Positions 27,794 through 37,794 of a DNA stretch of 64,000 nt are shown one piece after another. The stretch is from Buchnera aphidicola (Pterocallis alni). Its GTDB lineage: Bacteria; Pseudomonadota; Gammaproteobacteria; Enterobacterales; Enterobacteriaceae. Below the pieces are notes generated by a model. The model was given only the letters and a program-made list of their open reading frames with translations, searched no databases and was not told where the DNA came from. Location: NCBI RefSeq assembly GCF_964059075.1, contig NZ_OZ060377.1:310001-374000 (forward strand). Reading direction: 5' to 3'. Each line of letters begins with the position of its first letter. The first letter of the stretch is position 1. The translations under genes and the position numbers were made by a program.

Positions 27794-30130
27794 ATGAAAC
27801 ATCCATACTCTAAAATCACTACCATACCCATATTACCATTACGAAATATAGTAATATACCCCAATATAATTCTACCACTTTTTGTAGGGCGTGGAAAATC
27901 TATCAATTGTATTTATGAAGCATTAAAAAAAGATAAAAAAATTATGTTAGTAACACAAAAAAAAAAAATTATACACAAACCTACTAAAAATGAATTATTT
28001 CCCATTGGAACGGTATCAGTTATACTACAAATATTTACCTTACCTGACAAAACAATAAAGATATTAGTTAAAGGATTACAAAGGGGAAAAATTAACCAAT
28101 TAGAAAAAAATAAAGACTATATTATTGCTCAAATCACTAACATGCATTCTTATGTAACGAAAAATAATGAAATATACATATTAAAAAAAATACTCATTGA
28201 AACATTTCAAAAATATATAAAATATAATAATAAAATTCCTCCAGATATGTTAGATGAAATATGCAAAATTAAAAATATCTCAAAATTATCTAATGTCATA
28301 TCATCACATATCACATTATCCTTAAATGATAAACAAAAAATATTAGAAACTATTAATCTTAATAAAAGATTAGAATTTTTAACAATAGCTATAAAATCAG
28401 AAATTAATCTAATATATCTAGAAGAAAAAATTAAACAACGAATACAAGATAATATTGATAAAAATCAAAAAGAATATTATTTAAATGAACAAATAAAAGC
28501 AATCCAACATGAATTAGGGGATAATGAAAACTATTTAGATGAATATGATGTATTATATAAAAAAATTATAAAATTAAAAATGCCTACAATAGTAACTAAA
28601 AAAACACTATCAGAATTACAAAAATTGAAAATGATGTCTGCAATATCAGCAGAAGCATCAGTGATAAGAGGATATATTGATTGGATTATACAAATTCCAT
28701 GGAATAAAAAAAGTAGAATTAAAAAAAATCTACATCAAGCACAAAAAATACTAGATAATGATCATTTTGGATTAAAAAAAGTAAAAAATAGAATACTAGA
28801 ATATATAGCAGTACAAACAAGAACAAATAATAATAAAAGTCCTATTTTATGTTTAATTGGACCTCCTGGAGTAGGAAAAACATCATTAGGAAAATCAATA
28901 GCAAAATCTACAGGTAGAAAATACACTAGAATGGCTTTAGGGGGTATTAGAGATGAAGCTGAAATTAGAGGACATCGTAGAACATATATAGGATCCCTTC
29001 CAGGTAAAATAATGCAGAATATTATTAAAGTTGGGGTAAATAATCCACTCTTTTTACTAGATGAAATTGATAAAATGTCTAATGATATCAGAGTAGATCC
29101 TATTTCAGCATTACTAGAAGTATTGGATCCAGAACAAAACTCGCATTTTAACGATCACTATTTAGAATTAGATTATGATCTTTCAAATATCATGTTTATA
29201 GCCACAGCAAACTCTTCTAATATACCAGCACCATTACTTGATAGAATGGAAATAATATACTTACCTAGTTATACAGAAGAAGAAAAATTCCATATTGCTA
29301 ATAATTATTTAAAACCAAAACAAATAAATCGACATGCATTAAAAAATGATGAAATACAAATTTCTCCATCAATAATCAAACATATTATTTATTATTATAC
29401 AAAAGAAGCTGGAGTGCGAAACTTAGAAAAAGCAATAGCTAAAATATGCAGGAAAGTAGTAAAAAATATATTAACTAATCCACATATTATCAATATCACA
29501 ATTGATGAAAATAATATAAAAAATTTTTTAGGAATAAAAAAGTTTAATTATAATAAAATTAGTAATAAAAAAAAAATTGGGCAAGTAATTGGTTTAGCTT
29601 GGACAGAATTGGGTGGTGAATTATTAACTATAGAATCTGTATGTGTTCCAGGTAAAGGTAAATTAATGTACACTGGTTCTCTAGGGAAAATTATGCAAGA
29701 ATCCATACAAACTGCATTAACTGTTGTACGATCATACTCTAAAAAATTAGGAATACAAGATAATTTTTATGAAAAATATGATATACATATTCACATTCCA
29801 GAAGGTTCCACACCTAAAGACGGGCCTAGCGCTGGAATTGCAATATGTACTGCTATCGTCTCTTCTTTAACAAATAATCCAGTTCGATCTAATCTAGCTA
29901 TGACTGGAGAAATAACACTAAATGGTAATATTTTAACGATAGGTGGGATAAGGGAAAAGTTATTAGCAGCACATAGAGGAAAAATAAAAACAATACTCAT
30001 ACCCGAAAATAATAAATATAATCTAAAAGATATACCTAATAAAATAATAAATCAATTAATTATACATCCCATCAAACATATTGAAGAAGTATTAAAATTA
30101 TCATTATATAATCCACCATTTATTATATAA
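27794..30130 (+). CDS. lon: ATP-dependent protease Lon
   Basis: Hexameric AAA+ serine-lysine protease degrading misfolded and regulatory proteins. From ATG 27794 it has 778 residues (E. coli 784). Walker A is GPPGVGKTS, followed by FLLDEIDKM. The catalytic dyad is Ser679 (DGPSAGIA) and Lys722 (REKLLAAHRG), the same numbering as E. coli. A TTG at 27761 keeps the frame open, but GAGAG before 27794 and the alignment favour the ATG. hupB and ppiD, which follow lon in E. coli, are absent. Confidence 0.96.
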   Translation: MKHPYSKITTIPILPLRNIVIYPNIILPLFVGRGKSINCIYEALKKDKKIMLVTQKKKIIHKPTKNELFPIGTVSVILQIFTLPDKTIKILVKGLQRGKINQLEKNKDYIIAQITNMHSYVTKNNEIYILKKILIETFQKYIKYNNKIPPDMLDEICKIKNISKLSNVISSHITLSLNDKQKILETINLNKRLEFLTIAIKSEINLIYLEEKIKQRIQDNIDKNQKEYYLNEQIKAIQHELGDNENYLDEYDVLYKKIIKLKMPTIVTKKTLSELQKLKMMSAISAEASVIRGYIDWIIQIPWNKKSRIKKNLHQAQKILDNDHFGLKKVKNRILEYIAVQTRTNNNKSPILCLIGPPGVGKTSLGKSIAKSTGRKYTRMALGGIRDEAEIRGHRRTYIGSLPGKIMQNIIKVGVNNPLFLLDEIDKMSNDIRVDPISALLEVLDPEQNSHFNDHYLELDYDLSNIMFIATANSSNIPAPLLDRMEIIYLPSYTEEEKFHIANNYLKPKQINRHALKNDEIQISPSIIKHIIYYYTKEAGVRNLEKAIAKICRKVVKNILTNPHIINITIDENNIKNFLGIKKFNYNKISNKKKIGQVIGLAWTELGGELLTIESVCVPGKGKLMYTGSLGKIMQESIQTALTVVRSYSKKLGIQDNFYEKYDIHIHIPEGSTPKDGPSAGIAICTAIVSSLTNNPVRSNLAMTGEITLNGNILTIGGIREKLLAAHRGKIKTILIPENNKYNLKDIPNKIINQLIIHPIKHIEEVLKLSLYNPPFII

Positions 30131-30154
30131 ATATATTAATATTTATAATATCTA

Positions 30155-30184
30155 GCTGGATATAAATATTTTTATAAATCCAGC
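30155..30184 (+). terminator. Candidate terminator hairpin after lon
   Basis: Perfect 7-base arms GCTGGAT and ATCCAGC, 25 bases after the lon stop, with a 16-base AT loop that can pair further. GC-rich arms are rare in intergenic DNA here, so it is probably selected. The following sequence is not a clean T-run, which weakens the case for intrinsic termination. Confidence 0.45.
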
Positions 30185-30344
30185 CTATAAAATAATTTAT
30201 TAAATATACATATTTTCTCAAAATAGATATGAAATATTAATATACAAATTTTCTAATATTAAAAATATTTCACAACTAAATATATATTTTAAAAAAATTA
30301 TATAAAATATATTATATACTGAAAATTTATCAATAGGATGATTC

Positions 30345-32099
30345 GTGCAATTATTTAAACAAATTAGTTGGTATTTTGTTAAAGAGTGGAAACGTTACCT
30401 TGGATCGATGATTATATTAATCATAATAGCAATTTTGCAACTTTTACCACCTAAATTAGTTGGTATTTTAGTTGATTGTATTATCAATAAAAAACAATAC
30501 GGAAATAATTTATTTCTATGGATTCTATTAATATTCTTAACATCAATTATCATATATATTTTACGGTATATCTGGAGAGTATTACTGTTTGGAGCAGCAT
30601 ATAAGTTAGCTATACAATTACGCATTAAGTTATATTCATATCTAAGTAAAAAAAATTCAACATTTTATTTAAAATATCGTACTGGTGATTTAATGGCTAG
30701 AGCGACTAATGATGTTGATAAAGTGGTTTTTGCTGCAGGAGAAGGAGTATTAACACTTATAGATTCAATTATTACAGGATGCTCAGTATTTACTGTGATG
30801 ATTACACAAATTAATTGGAAACTAACAATTATATCATTATTACCTATGCCTATTATGGCTATTTTAATAACACAGTGTGGTAAAAAATTGTATATTGCAT
30901 TTAAAGAAGCACAAAAAAATTTTTCTGACCTCAATAATCAAACACAAGAAAGTTTAAAAAATATTTATGTAATAAAAGGATTTGGATTAGAAAAATATGA
31001 AATCAAAAAATTTAAAAAAATAGCAAAAGAAACTAGTAAAAAAAACATAGTCGTTTCTAAAATAGATGCACAATTTGAACCTATTATATATTGTTCTATC
31101 ATACTATCAAATTTATTAGCAATTTCTAGCGGTAGTTATTTAGTATGGAATAAATATATTACGATTGGGCAACTCACAAGTTTCATCATGTATCTTAGTC
31201 TTATGGTTTGGCCTATGTTATCTTTATCATGGATGTTCAATATAGTAGAAAGAGGAGGTGCAGCCTGGAATAGAATTCAACAAATTATAAATTACGATTT
31301 ATGTTTAGAAGAAGGTAAAGAACGTATACAAGAACCATTTAAATCATTAAATATTAACATATCAAAATTTTTTTACCCAAAAAAAAAAATAACAACCTTA
31401 AAAAATATTTTTATTACTATTCAAGCAAATGAAATAATTGGAATTTGTGGCCCAACCGGAGGGGGAAAAAGTACGTTACTACATTTAATTCAAAAAAAAT
31501 TTGATGTCACAAAAGGAACAATACTATATAATACATCTTCTATATATAATTTTACAACTAAAGAATGGAGAAAAAAATTATCGATTGTTAATCAAACTAC
31601 TTTTTTATTTTCAGATACCATAGCAAATAATATCTCTCTAGGAGACAAAAAATATACACAAAAACAAATAGAATATGTATGTCATTTAAGTTGTATACAC
31701 GAAGAAATATTATCCCTACCTCAAGGATATCAAAGTAAAATAGGAGAAAAAGGTATTATATTATCAGGAGGACAAAAACAAAGAATTGCACTTGCTCGAG
31801 CTTTAATAACTAATGCAGAAATATTAATATTAGATAATTCATTATCTGCCATAGATATTATTACACAAAATAAAATATTACAAAACATAAAATTATGGAA
31901 ACAAAACAAACACACAATAATTATCTTATCACACGAATTGTTTATATTAAAAAATTCAGATAACATTTTTATCATAAAAAATGGATCTATTGAAAACTAT
32001 GGTAAACATAATGAATTAATAAAACAAAAAAACTGGTATAGTAAAATGTATAATTTTCAACAAAATCATAAAATTATGTCAATAAAATTTTCGAAATAA
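30345..32099 (+). CDS. mdlA: Multidrug-type ABC exporter half-transporter MdlA
   Basis: Inner-membrane ABC exporter half: six helices (about residues 15-290) then an ATPase domain, predicted to pair with MdlB. It has 584 residues (E. coli 590) from a GTG start with AGGAT upstream, matching MRLFAQLSWYF of E. coli. Walker A GPTGGGKST is at 369-377, the signature is LSGGQKQR, and the H-loop reads LSHEL. Walker B ends LILDN: Asn498 replaces the acidic residue after the aspartate, so this site may bind but not hydrolyse ATP. Substrate unknown. Confidence 0.94.
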   Translation: MQLFKQISWYFVKEWKRYLGSMIILIIIAILQLLPPKLVGILVDCIINKKQYGNNLFLWILLIFLTSIIIYILRYIWRVLLFGAAYKLAIQLRIKLYSYLSKKNSTFYLKYRTGDLMARATNDVDKVVFAAGEGVLTLIDSIITGCSVFTVMITQINWKLTIISLLPMPIMAILITQCGKKLYIAFKEAQKNFSDLNNQTQESLKNIYVIKGFGLEKYEIKKFKKIAKETSKKNIVVSKIDAQFEPIIYCSIILSNLLAISSGSYLVWNKYITIGQLTSFIMYLSLMVWPMLSLSWMFNIVERGGAAWNRIQQIINYDLCLEEGKERIQEPFKSLNINISKFFYPKKKITTLKNIFITIQANEIIGICGPTGGGKSTLLHLIQKKFDVTKGTILYNTSSIYNFTTKEWRKKLSIVNQTTFLFSDTIANNISLGDKKYTQKQIEYVCHLSCIHEEILSLPQGYQSKIGEKGIILSGGQKQRIALARALITNAEILILDNSLSAIDIITQNKILQNIKLWKQNKHTIIILSHELFILKNSDNIFIIKNGSIENYGKHNELIKQKNWYSKMYNFQQNHKIMSIKFSK

Positions 32100-32115
32100 G
32101 GAAAAAAAATAATAT

Positions 32116-33846
32116 ATGACTAATTTTATACATGGTTGGCCAACATTACATCGTTTATTACGATATAGTTATTATTGGAAAAAAACAATATTTTTATCTT
32201 TTATTATATTATTTATTGCATCTCTATCAGAAATATTAGGACCAGTATTAATTAGTTATTTTATTAATACTATTTTAACAAAACATAATTTAAATAAAAA
32301 ATTAATTTTATGCTTATTAATTAGTTATGTAATCTTACAAAATCTATCTATAGCTTTAAATTATATACAAATGTTAATGTTTAATAAAACAGCTATTAAA
32401 ATAATTCAAAAATTAAGAATGGAAGCTATATCCGCAACATTACTACAACCATTATATAATTTTCAAGTGCAATCTACTGGTACCATGATATCTATTATTA
32501 CTAATGATACAGAAGTAATTAAAGAATTATACGATACTGTACTAACTACTATATTTAAAAGTATATCTTTAATATTTATTATGTTAATAACTATGTTTAT
32601 TTTAAATTGGAAAATGGCAATAATATCTACTATATTATTTCCTTTAGTAATGACAGTGATGTTTATTTACCAATATTATAGTGCTCCAATATTAAGAAAA
32701 ATGAGATCATATTTAGCAAAAATTAATCAATCATTTAATGAAATTATTAATGGAATATTTATTATTCAACAATTTTCTCAAGAAAATAGATTTAAAAAAT
32801 TTATACAGAAAACTAGCCAATTACATTATTCATCGAAAATGAAATCTCTAAAATTAGACGGTATTTTATTAAGACCATTAATCAGTTTCTTTTCATCTTT
32901 TATATTATGTTGTTTAATGATATTGTTTATCCTATCTCCACTTGGTTCTATTTCAGTTGGAACATTATATGCATTTATTAGTTATTTAAATAGATTAAAT
33001 GAACCACTAATTACTATTACAGCACAACAATACCTTTTACAGCAATCAATTGTAGCTGGAGAAAGAATATTTAATACTATAGATTCAAAAAAACAAAAAT
33101 ATGGTACAGACATTATACCACTTAAGACAGGTAATATTAAAATTCATAACTTATATTTTTCATATGAAAAAATTAAATGTAATATTCTAAAAAATATTAA
33201 TTTAATTATTCCATCAAACAGTTTTATTTCACTAATAGGACATACAGGCAGTGGAAAAAGTACATTAATTAATTTATTAATGGGTTATTATCCAATTAAA
33301 AAAGGAACAATATATATTGATGATAGACTTATACATGAATTAAGTTACAAAGTATTACGTACAGGAATATATATGGTACAACAAGAACCTGTTATATTTA
33401 CTGGAACTATTTTATCAAACATTACTCTTGGTAAATCCATATGTGAATATAAAATATGGAAAATATTAAAAACTGTACAATTATATGATTTTGTTCAAAC
33501 ACTACCAAAAAAATTAAAAACAAAAATTAAAGAAAATGGTAATAATTTATCATTAGGACAAAAACAATTGTTATCTATTGCAAGAATTTTAACATTAAAA
33601 CCAAAGATTTTAATACTAGACGAAGCAACAGCAAATATAGATTTTGAAACAGAACAAATAATACAAAAAACATTATTATCTATTAAAAAATATTCTACTT
33701 TGATTGTTATTGCTCATAGATTATCAACTATTATTAAATCTGATAAAATAATAGTATTAGATAAAGGTAAAATTATAGAATCCGGTAATCATAAACAATT
33801 AATAAAACAAAAAGGATTATATTACAAAATGTATAATATTATATAA
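32116..33846 (+). CDS. mdlB: Multidrug-type ABC exporter half-transporter MdlB
   Basis: Partner half-transporter of MdlA, with 576 residues (E. coli 593). The membrane domain ends about residue 310. The ATPase domain has GHTGSGKST, LSLGQKQL as signature, and a canonical Walker B with catalytic glutamate (LILDEATANID), then IAHRLS. It starts 16 bases after mdlA. The contrast with the degenerate MdlA site suggests an asymmetric heterodimer in which the two halves do different jobs in the ATP cycle. Confidence 0.95.
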   Translation: MTNFIHGWPTLHRLLRYSYYWKKTIFLSFIILFIASLSEILGPVLISYFINTILTKHNLNKKLILCLLISYVILQNLSIALNYIQMLMFNKTAIKIIQKLRMEAISATLLQPLYNFQVQSTGTMISIITNDTEVIKELYDTVLTTIFKSISLIFIMLITMFILNWKMAIISTILFPLVMTVMFIYQYYSAPILRKMRSYLAKINQSFNEIINGIFIIQQFSQENRFKKFIQKTSQLHYSSKMKSLKLDGILLRPLISFFSSFILCCLMILFILSPLGSISVGTLYAFISYLNRLNEPLITITAQQYLLQQSIVAGERIFNTIDSKKQKYGTDIIPLKTGNIKIHNLYFSYEKIKCNILKNINLIIPSNSFISLIGHTGSGKSTLINLLMGYYPIKKGTIYIDDRLIHELSYKVLRTGIYMVQQEPVIFTGTILSNITLGKSICEYKIWKILKTVQLYDFVQTLPKKLKTKIKENGNNLSLGQKQLLSIARILTLKPKILILDEATANIDFETEQIIQKTLLSIKKYSTLIVIAHRLSTIIKSDKIIVLDKGKIIESGNHKQLIKQKGLYYKMYNII

Positions 33847-33850
33847 TTAT

Positions 33851-33963
33851 AAAAAGCTTTGTAGAAGTATTAATACCTGTTTTCATGAAATTTAGTTGCT
33901 TCCTTCCAGACCTGGCTAATTAATTAAATTACTTACAGCACTAAACTCCTAACAAAGCTTTTT
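33851..33963 (-). ncRNA. ffs: 4.5S signal recognition particle RNA
   Basis: Scaffold for Ffh in co-translational membrane targeting. The minus strand contains CAGGTCTGGAAGGAAGCA, matching the conserved Ffh-binding loop region of E. coli 4.5S RNA (CAGGTCCGGAAGGAAGCA). The ends form a perfect 12-base terminal stem (AAAAAGCTTTGT with ACAAAGCTTTTT), and the 113-base length matches E. coli (114). The 3' T-run of the terminal stem may double as the terminator. It lies antisense between mdlB and dnaX. Confidence 0.93.
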
Positions 33964-33976
33964 ATGTACAATATAT

Positions 33977-34005
33977 ATTATATATCTCATATGTAAAAAA
34001 TTCAA
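33977..34005 (-). promoter_or_regulatory. Sigma-70 promoter of the SRP RNA gene
   Basis: On the minus strand, TTGAAT (34005-34000) and TATAAT (33982-33977) have a 17-base spacer, with the -10 box 13 bases before the RNA's 5' end. The perfect -10, ideal spacing and position make this one of the best promoters in the window. Confidence 0.6.
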
Positions 34006-34097
34006 ACACATTTATTATCTTATTAGATATTAGAAATATATTCTGTTATTTATATATTATATACTATTAATTTAATTAAATAAATATATTTTAAAAT

Positions 34098-35210
34098 ATG
34101 CACTATAAAATTTTAGCAACAAAATGGAGACCAAAATCTTTTATAGAAGTAATTGGTCAAAAACATATAATCAATGCTATATCAAATAGTTTTAAAAATA
34201 ATAAAATACATCAATCTTGGATATTATCAGGATCAAGAGGAACTGGAAAAACTACTGTAGCTAGATTGTTAGCAAAAAGTTTAAATTGTCACAATATATC
34301 TAATATGTATTCTTGTAATACATGTTTAAATTGTAAAAATATAGAAAAAAAATGTTTTCCAGATTTAATAGAAATAGACGCTGCCTCTAAAACAAAAGTA
34401 GAAGACATTAAAGAATTATTAGAAACAATAAAATATCCACCAATGTATGGAAAATTTAAAATATATTTAATTGATGAAATACATATGCTCTCTAAAAATA
34501 GTTTTAATGCATTATTAAAAGTACTAGAGGAACCTCCAAAATACATTAAATTTATTTTAATAACAACAGAGATTTATAAAATACCTAAAACTATAATATC
34601 ACGTTGTATATATTTTAATTTTCAAAAAATACCTTCTAAAAATATTCGAATATGTTTAAAAAATATTTTCAAAGCAGAAAAAATTCATGCTGAAGAAACA
34701 GTATTAAATATCTTAGCAAAACAATCAAAAGGTAGTATGAGAGATGCGTTAAATTTAACAGAAAAAGCTATAATGATAGATCCCAAAATTATTCGAACAT
34801 CGAGTATATTACAAATGTTTGGATTAATTCACACTAAACAAATATTAAAAGTAATACTATCTATAATAAAAAAAAATACAATAGAATTAATGTCTTTATT
34901 ACATGAAATGTATGATGCCAATATAAAATCAGATCAGATTTTAATCGAAATATTAAAAATATTATATAAAATATCTATATTAAAAAATATACCATATACT
35001 AAACAATATAAAGAAAAATCTAATTATAAAAAAAAAATATATACATTATCCAAACAAATCCATTATAAAAAATTAAAAAATTATTACAAAATAATATTAA
35101 AAGGAAGAAAAGAAATATCCTTAGCTCCCAACAAAAAAATAGGGTTAGAAATGACTTTATTACATTTAATACATTATACAAATAATCCAAACAATACAAA
35201 AAAACGATAA
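34098..35210 (+). CDS. dnaX: DNA polymerase III gamma subunit (short DnaX)
   Basis: AAA+ ATPase of the clamp loader. It has 370 residues, against 643 (tau) or 431 (gamma) in E. coli. Walker A GSRGTGKT is at 45-52, the zinc cysteines are at 64, 73, 76 and 79 exactly as in E. coli, and the SRC sensor motif is SRCIYF. The protein stops after the oligomerisation domain. The tau-specific regions that bind DnaB and the polymerase, and the programmed frameshift that separates the two forms, do not exist here. Confidence 0.95.
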   Translation: MHYKILATKWRPKSFIEVIGQKHIINAISNSFKNNKIHQSWILSGSRGTGKTTVARLLAKSLNCHNISNMYSCNTCLNCKNIEKKCFPDLIEIDAASKTKVEDIKELLETIKYPPMYGKFKIYLIDEIHMLSKNSFNALLKVLEEPPKYIKFILITTEIYKIPKTIISRCIYFNFQKIPSKNIRICLKNIFKAEKIHAEETVLNILAKQSKGSMRDALNLTEKAIMIDPKIIRTSSILQMFGLIHTKQILKVILSIIKKNTIELMSLLHEMYDANIKSDQILIEILKILYKISILKNIPYTKQYKEKSNYKKKIYTLSKQIHYKKLKNYYKIILKGRKEISLAPNKKIGLEMTLLHLIHYTNNPNNTKKR

Positions 35211-35346
35211 ATACATATTTAATTAATAAATGTATAATATAATAAATAATATTCATATAAATATATAATAATATAAAATATATAAATGATATAATCTATT
35301 ATTAATTTCATCTATAAATTATATAATAATGAAAGGATTAAGTGAT

Positions 35347-35679
35347 ATGTTAGATAAAAATAATATGATGAAATTTATGGAACAAGCACAAGAAATACAA
35401 AAAAAAATGCAGAATATAAAAAAAGAAATTTCTAAAATGCAAATTAAAGGAGAATCAGGTGCAGGTTTAGTACAAATTACTGTTAACGGAAACAATAATT
35501 GTATTAAAACAAATATAGACCCTAGTCTATTAAATATAAAACAAAAAGAAATTTTAGAAGATTTAATTACCGCAGCATTCAATTCTGCTTTACAAAAAAT
35601 TAATGAAGAAAAAAAAAATAAAATGTATCAATTTACTCCAGAATCAAATTTCCCTAACACAATAAATCCATTTATATAA
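35347..35679 (+). CDS. ybaB: YbaB/EbfC family nucleoid-associated protein
   Basis: Small dimeric DNA-binding protein. The frame opens at ATG 35329, but AAAGGA (35332-35337) is correctly spaced for ATG 35347, and from there the product (110 residues, MLDKNNMMKFMEQAQEIQKK) aligns residue for residue with the E. coli N-terminus (109 aa). IKGESGAGLVQITVNG and DPSLL are the conserved core. It follows dnaX as in E. coli; recR, next in E. coli, is absent. Confidence 0.92.
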   Translation: MLDKNNMMKFMEQAQEIQKKMQNIKKEISKMQIKGESGAGLVQITVNGNNNCIKTNIDPSLLNIKQKEILEDLITAAFNSALQKINEEKKNKMYQFTPESNFPNTINPFI

Positions 35680-35706
35680 TATACTGACAACATAATAAGG
35701 TACATT

Positions 35707-37587
35707 ATGGAAAATAATAAAAAAGAAAAACATATTTTTCAATCTGAAACTAAAGAAATATTAAAGTTAATGATACATTCTTTATATTCCAATAAAGAAA
35801 TATTTATTAGGGAATTAATATCTAATGCATCTGATGCTATTGATAAAATGAAATTTAAATTTTTATCCCCAAAAAATTCTAATATACCGTATAGAAATAT
35901 GTTAATTAAAATTTACATAGATAAAAAAGAAAACAAAATAACTATTTCTGATAACGGTATTGGAATGACAAAAAAAGAAATAATAAAAAATTTAGGAACA
36001 ATTGCACATTCTGGAACAAAAAAATTTCTTCAATCATTAGATAATAAAACAATCAATGATAATGCATTAATAGGAAAATTTGGAGTAGGATTTTATTCAT
36101 CTTTTATAGTATCTAATAAAGTAATTGTTAAAACTAGATATTATAAAGAAATCAATGAAAATAATGGAATTATGTGGGAATCAGAAGGAAAAGGTGAATA
36201 TTTCATTACTAATATAAATAAACCAGAATATGGAACAGATATTGAAATATACTTAAAAAAAGAAGAAAATATATTTTTAGAAAATTGGAAAATACGTGAT
36301 ATTATAAAAAAATATTCAGATCATATCGATGTTCCTATCGAAATACAAGAATATGATTCAACAAAAAATATTTTTCATTGGAAAAAAATTAATAAAGCAA
36401 AATCATTATGGACAATTAAAAAATCTGAAATAAAAAAAGAAGAATATAAAAAATTTTACACATATATTACACAAGATAATAATCCTCCTCTAACATGGAT
36501 CCATAACCAAATTGAAGGAACACAACAATATACCAGTCTATTATATATTCCTAGTAAATCTAATTGGAATATATGGGATCGTGAAAATGAAAAAAAAGGA
36601 TTAAAATTATATATCAAAAAAACATATATTATGGATAATGCAAATCAATTCTTACCTAACTATTTAAGATTTGTAAAAGGTATTATAGATACTAATAACT
36701 TACCACTGAATATTTCTAGAGAGATGCTACAAGAAAATCATGTTACTAAAGTATTAAAAAAATCATTAACCAAAAAAGTATTAACATTAATTAAAAAATT
36801 ATCTATAAATCATGTTAAAAAATATAAAATATTTTGGAAAGAGTTTGGATTAATATTAAAAGAGGGGTTATCAGAAGATATATCTAACAAAAATAAAATT
36901 GCTGATTTATTAAGATTTACCTCAATACAATGTTCTTCTCAAGAAGAAACATTATCTTTAGAACAATATATAAATAATATGCATAAAAAACAAAATAAAA
37001 TATATTACATTACTGCAGATAATTATGAATCAGGGAATACTAGTCCTCATTTAGAAATATTTCGAAAAAAAAATATTAATGTATTAATATTACATAATAA
37101 AATTGACGAATGGATGATGAATCACTTAACAGAGTTTCAAAATAAACAATTTCAATCTATTAATAAATCAGACAACGAATTAGAAAAAATATTTCATAAA
37201 CCAAGTAATGCAGATACAATCGAAAATAATATGAAAGCATTTTTACAAAAAGTGCAAAATACTCTACAAAATAAAGTACAATCTGTAAAATTAAGTTATA
37301 GATTAATAGATACACCTGTTGTTTTACTTTTAGATAAAAATAGCATGAGTACGCAAATGTCTAAATTGTTTATGGCTGCCGGACAAAATATACCAGAAAC
37401 AAAATATATATTAGAAATTAATCCAAATCACGATCTAATAAAAAAAATTGTTACAATACAAGAAGAAGAAAAAATAAAAACATGGATTAATATTTTATTT
37501 GATCAAGCTTTATTATCCGAAAGAGGTTCTTTAGATAATCCTAATGAATTTATACAAAATATCAATAAATTTTTATTAATAAAATAA
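35707..37587 (+). CDS. htpG: Chaperone HtpG (bacterial Hsp90)
   Basis: ATP-dependent chaperone with 626 residues (E. coli 624). The N-terminal GHKL ATPase motifs are intact: ELISNASDAIDK, DNGIGM, and GKFGVGFYSSF (about residues 120-131). The middle domain contains NISREMLQ with the catalytic arginine, and a C-terminal dimerisation domain follows. An AAGGT ribosome-binding site lies before the ATG. In E. coli adk follows; here htpG is followed only by a tRNA gene. Confidence 0.97.
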   Translation: MENNKKEKHIFQSETKEILKLMIHSLYSNKEIFIRELISNASDAIDKMKFKFLSPKNSNIPYRNMLIKIYIDKKENKITISDNGIGMTKKEIIKNLGTIAHSGTKKFLQSLDNKTINDNALIGKFGVGFYSSFIVSNKVIVKTRYYKEINENNGIMWESEGKGEYFITNINKPEYGTDIEIYLKKEENIFLENWKIRDIIKKYSDHIDVPIEIQEYDSTKNIFHWKKINKAKSLWTIKKSEIKKEEYKKFYTYITQDNNPPLTWIHNQIEGTQQYTSLLYIPSKSNWNIWDRENEKKGLKLYIKKTYIMDNANQFLPNYLRFVKGIIDTNNLPLNISREMLQENHVTKVLKKSLTKKVLTLIKKLSINHVKKYKIFWKEFGLILKEGLSEDISNKNKIADLLRFTSIQCSSQEETLSLEQYINNMHKKQNKIYYITADNYESGNTSPHLEIFRKKNINVLILHNKIDEWMMNHLTEFQNKQFQSINKSDNELEKIFHKPSNADTIENNMKAFLQKVQNTLQNKVQSVKLSYRLIDTPVVLLLDKNSMSTQMSKLFMAAGQNIPETKYILEINPNHDLIKKIVTIQEEEKIKTWINILFDQALLSERGSLDNPNEFIQNINKFLLIK

Positions 37588-37620
37588 ATTAATATAAATT
37601 ATAAATAATATAAATTTTAT

Positions 37621-37694
37621 TACGCTCTATAGGATTCGAACCTATGACCTACGGCTTAGAAGGCCGTTGCTCTATCCAACTGAGCTAAGAGCGC
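37621..37694 (-). tRNA. tRNA-Arg (UCU)
   Basis: A 74-base cloverleaf without an encoded CCA end. The anticodon loop CTTCTAA gives UCU, decoding AGA/AGG, which is the bulk of arginine codons in this AT-rich genome. The D-arm TAGCTCAGTTGGATAGAGCA and T-loop TTCGAAT are canonical. It corresponds to E. coli argU, which also lies near folD. The acceptor stem closes with a G-U pair at 1-72. Confidence 0.96.
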
Positions 37695-37794
37695 AAATTA
37701 AATGTTTACAACATATTAATAAAATTTAATTATACTATATAATTCTATTAAAATCTAGTAAATAAAATAATATAAGGAAAATAAAATATTTCAC

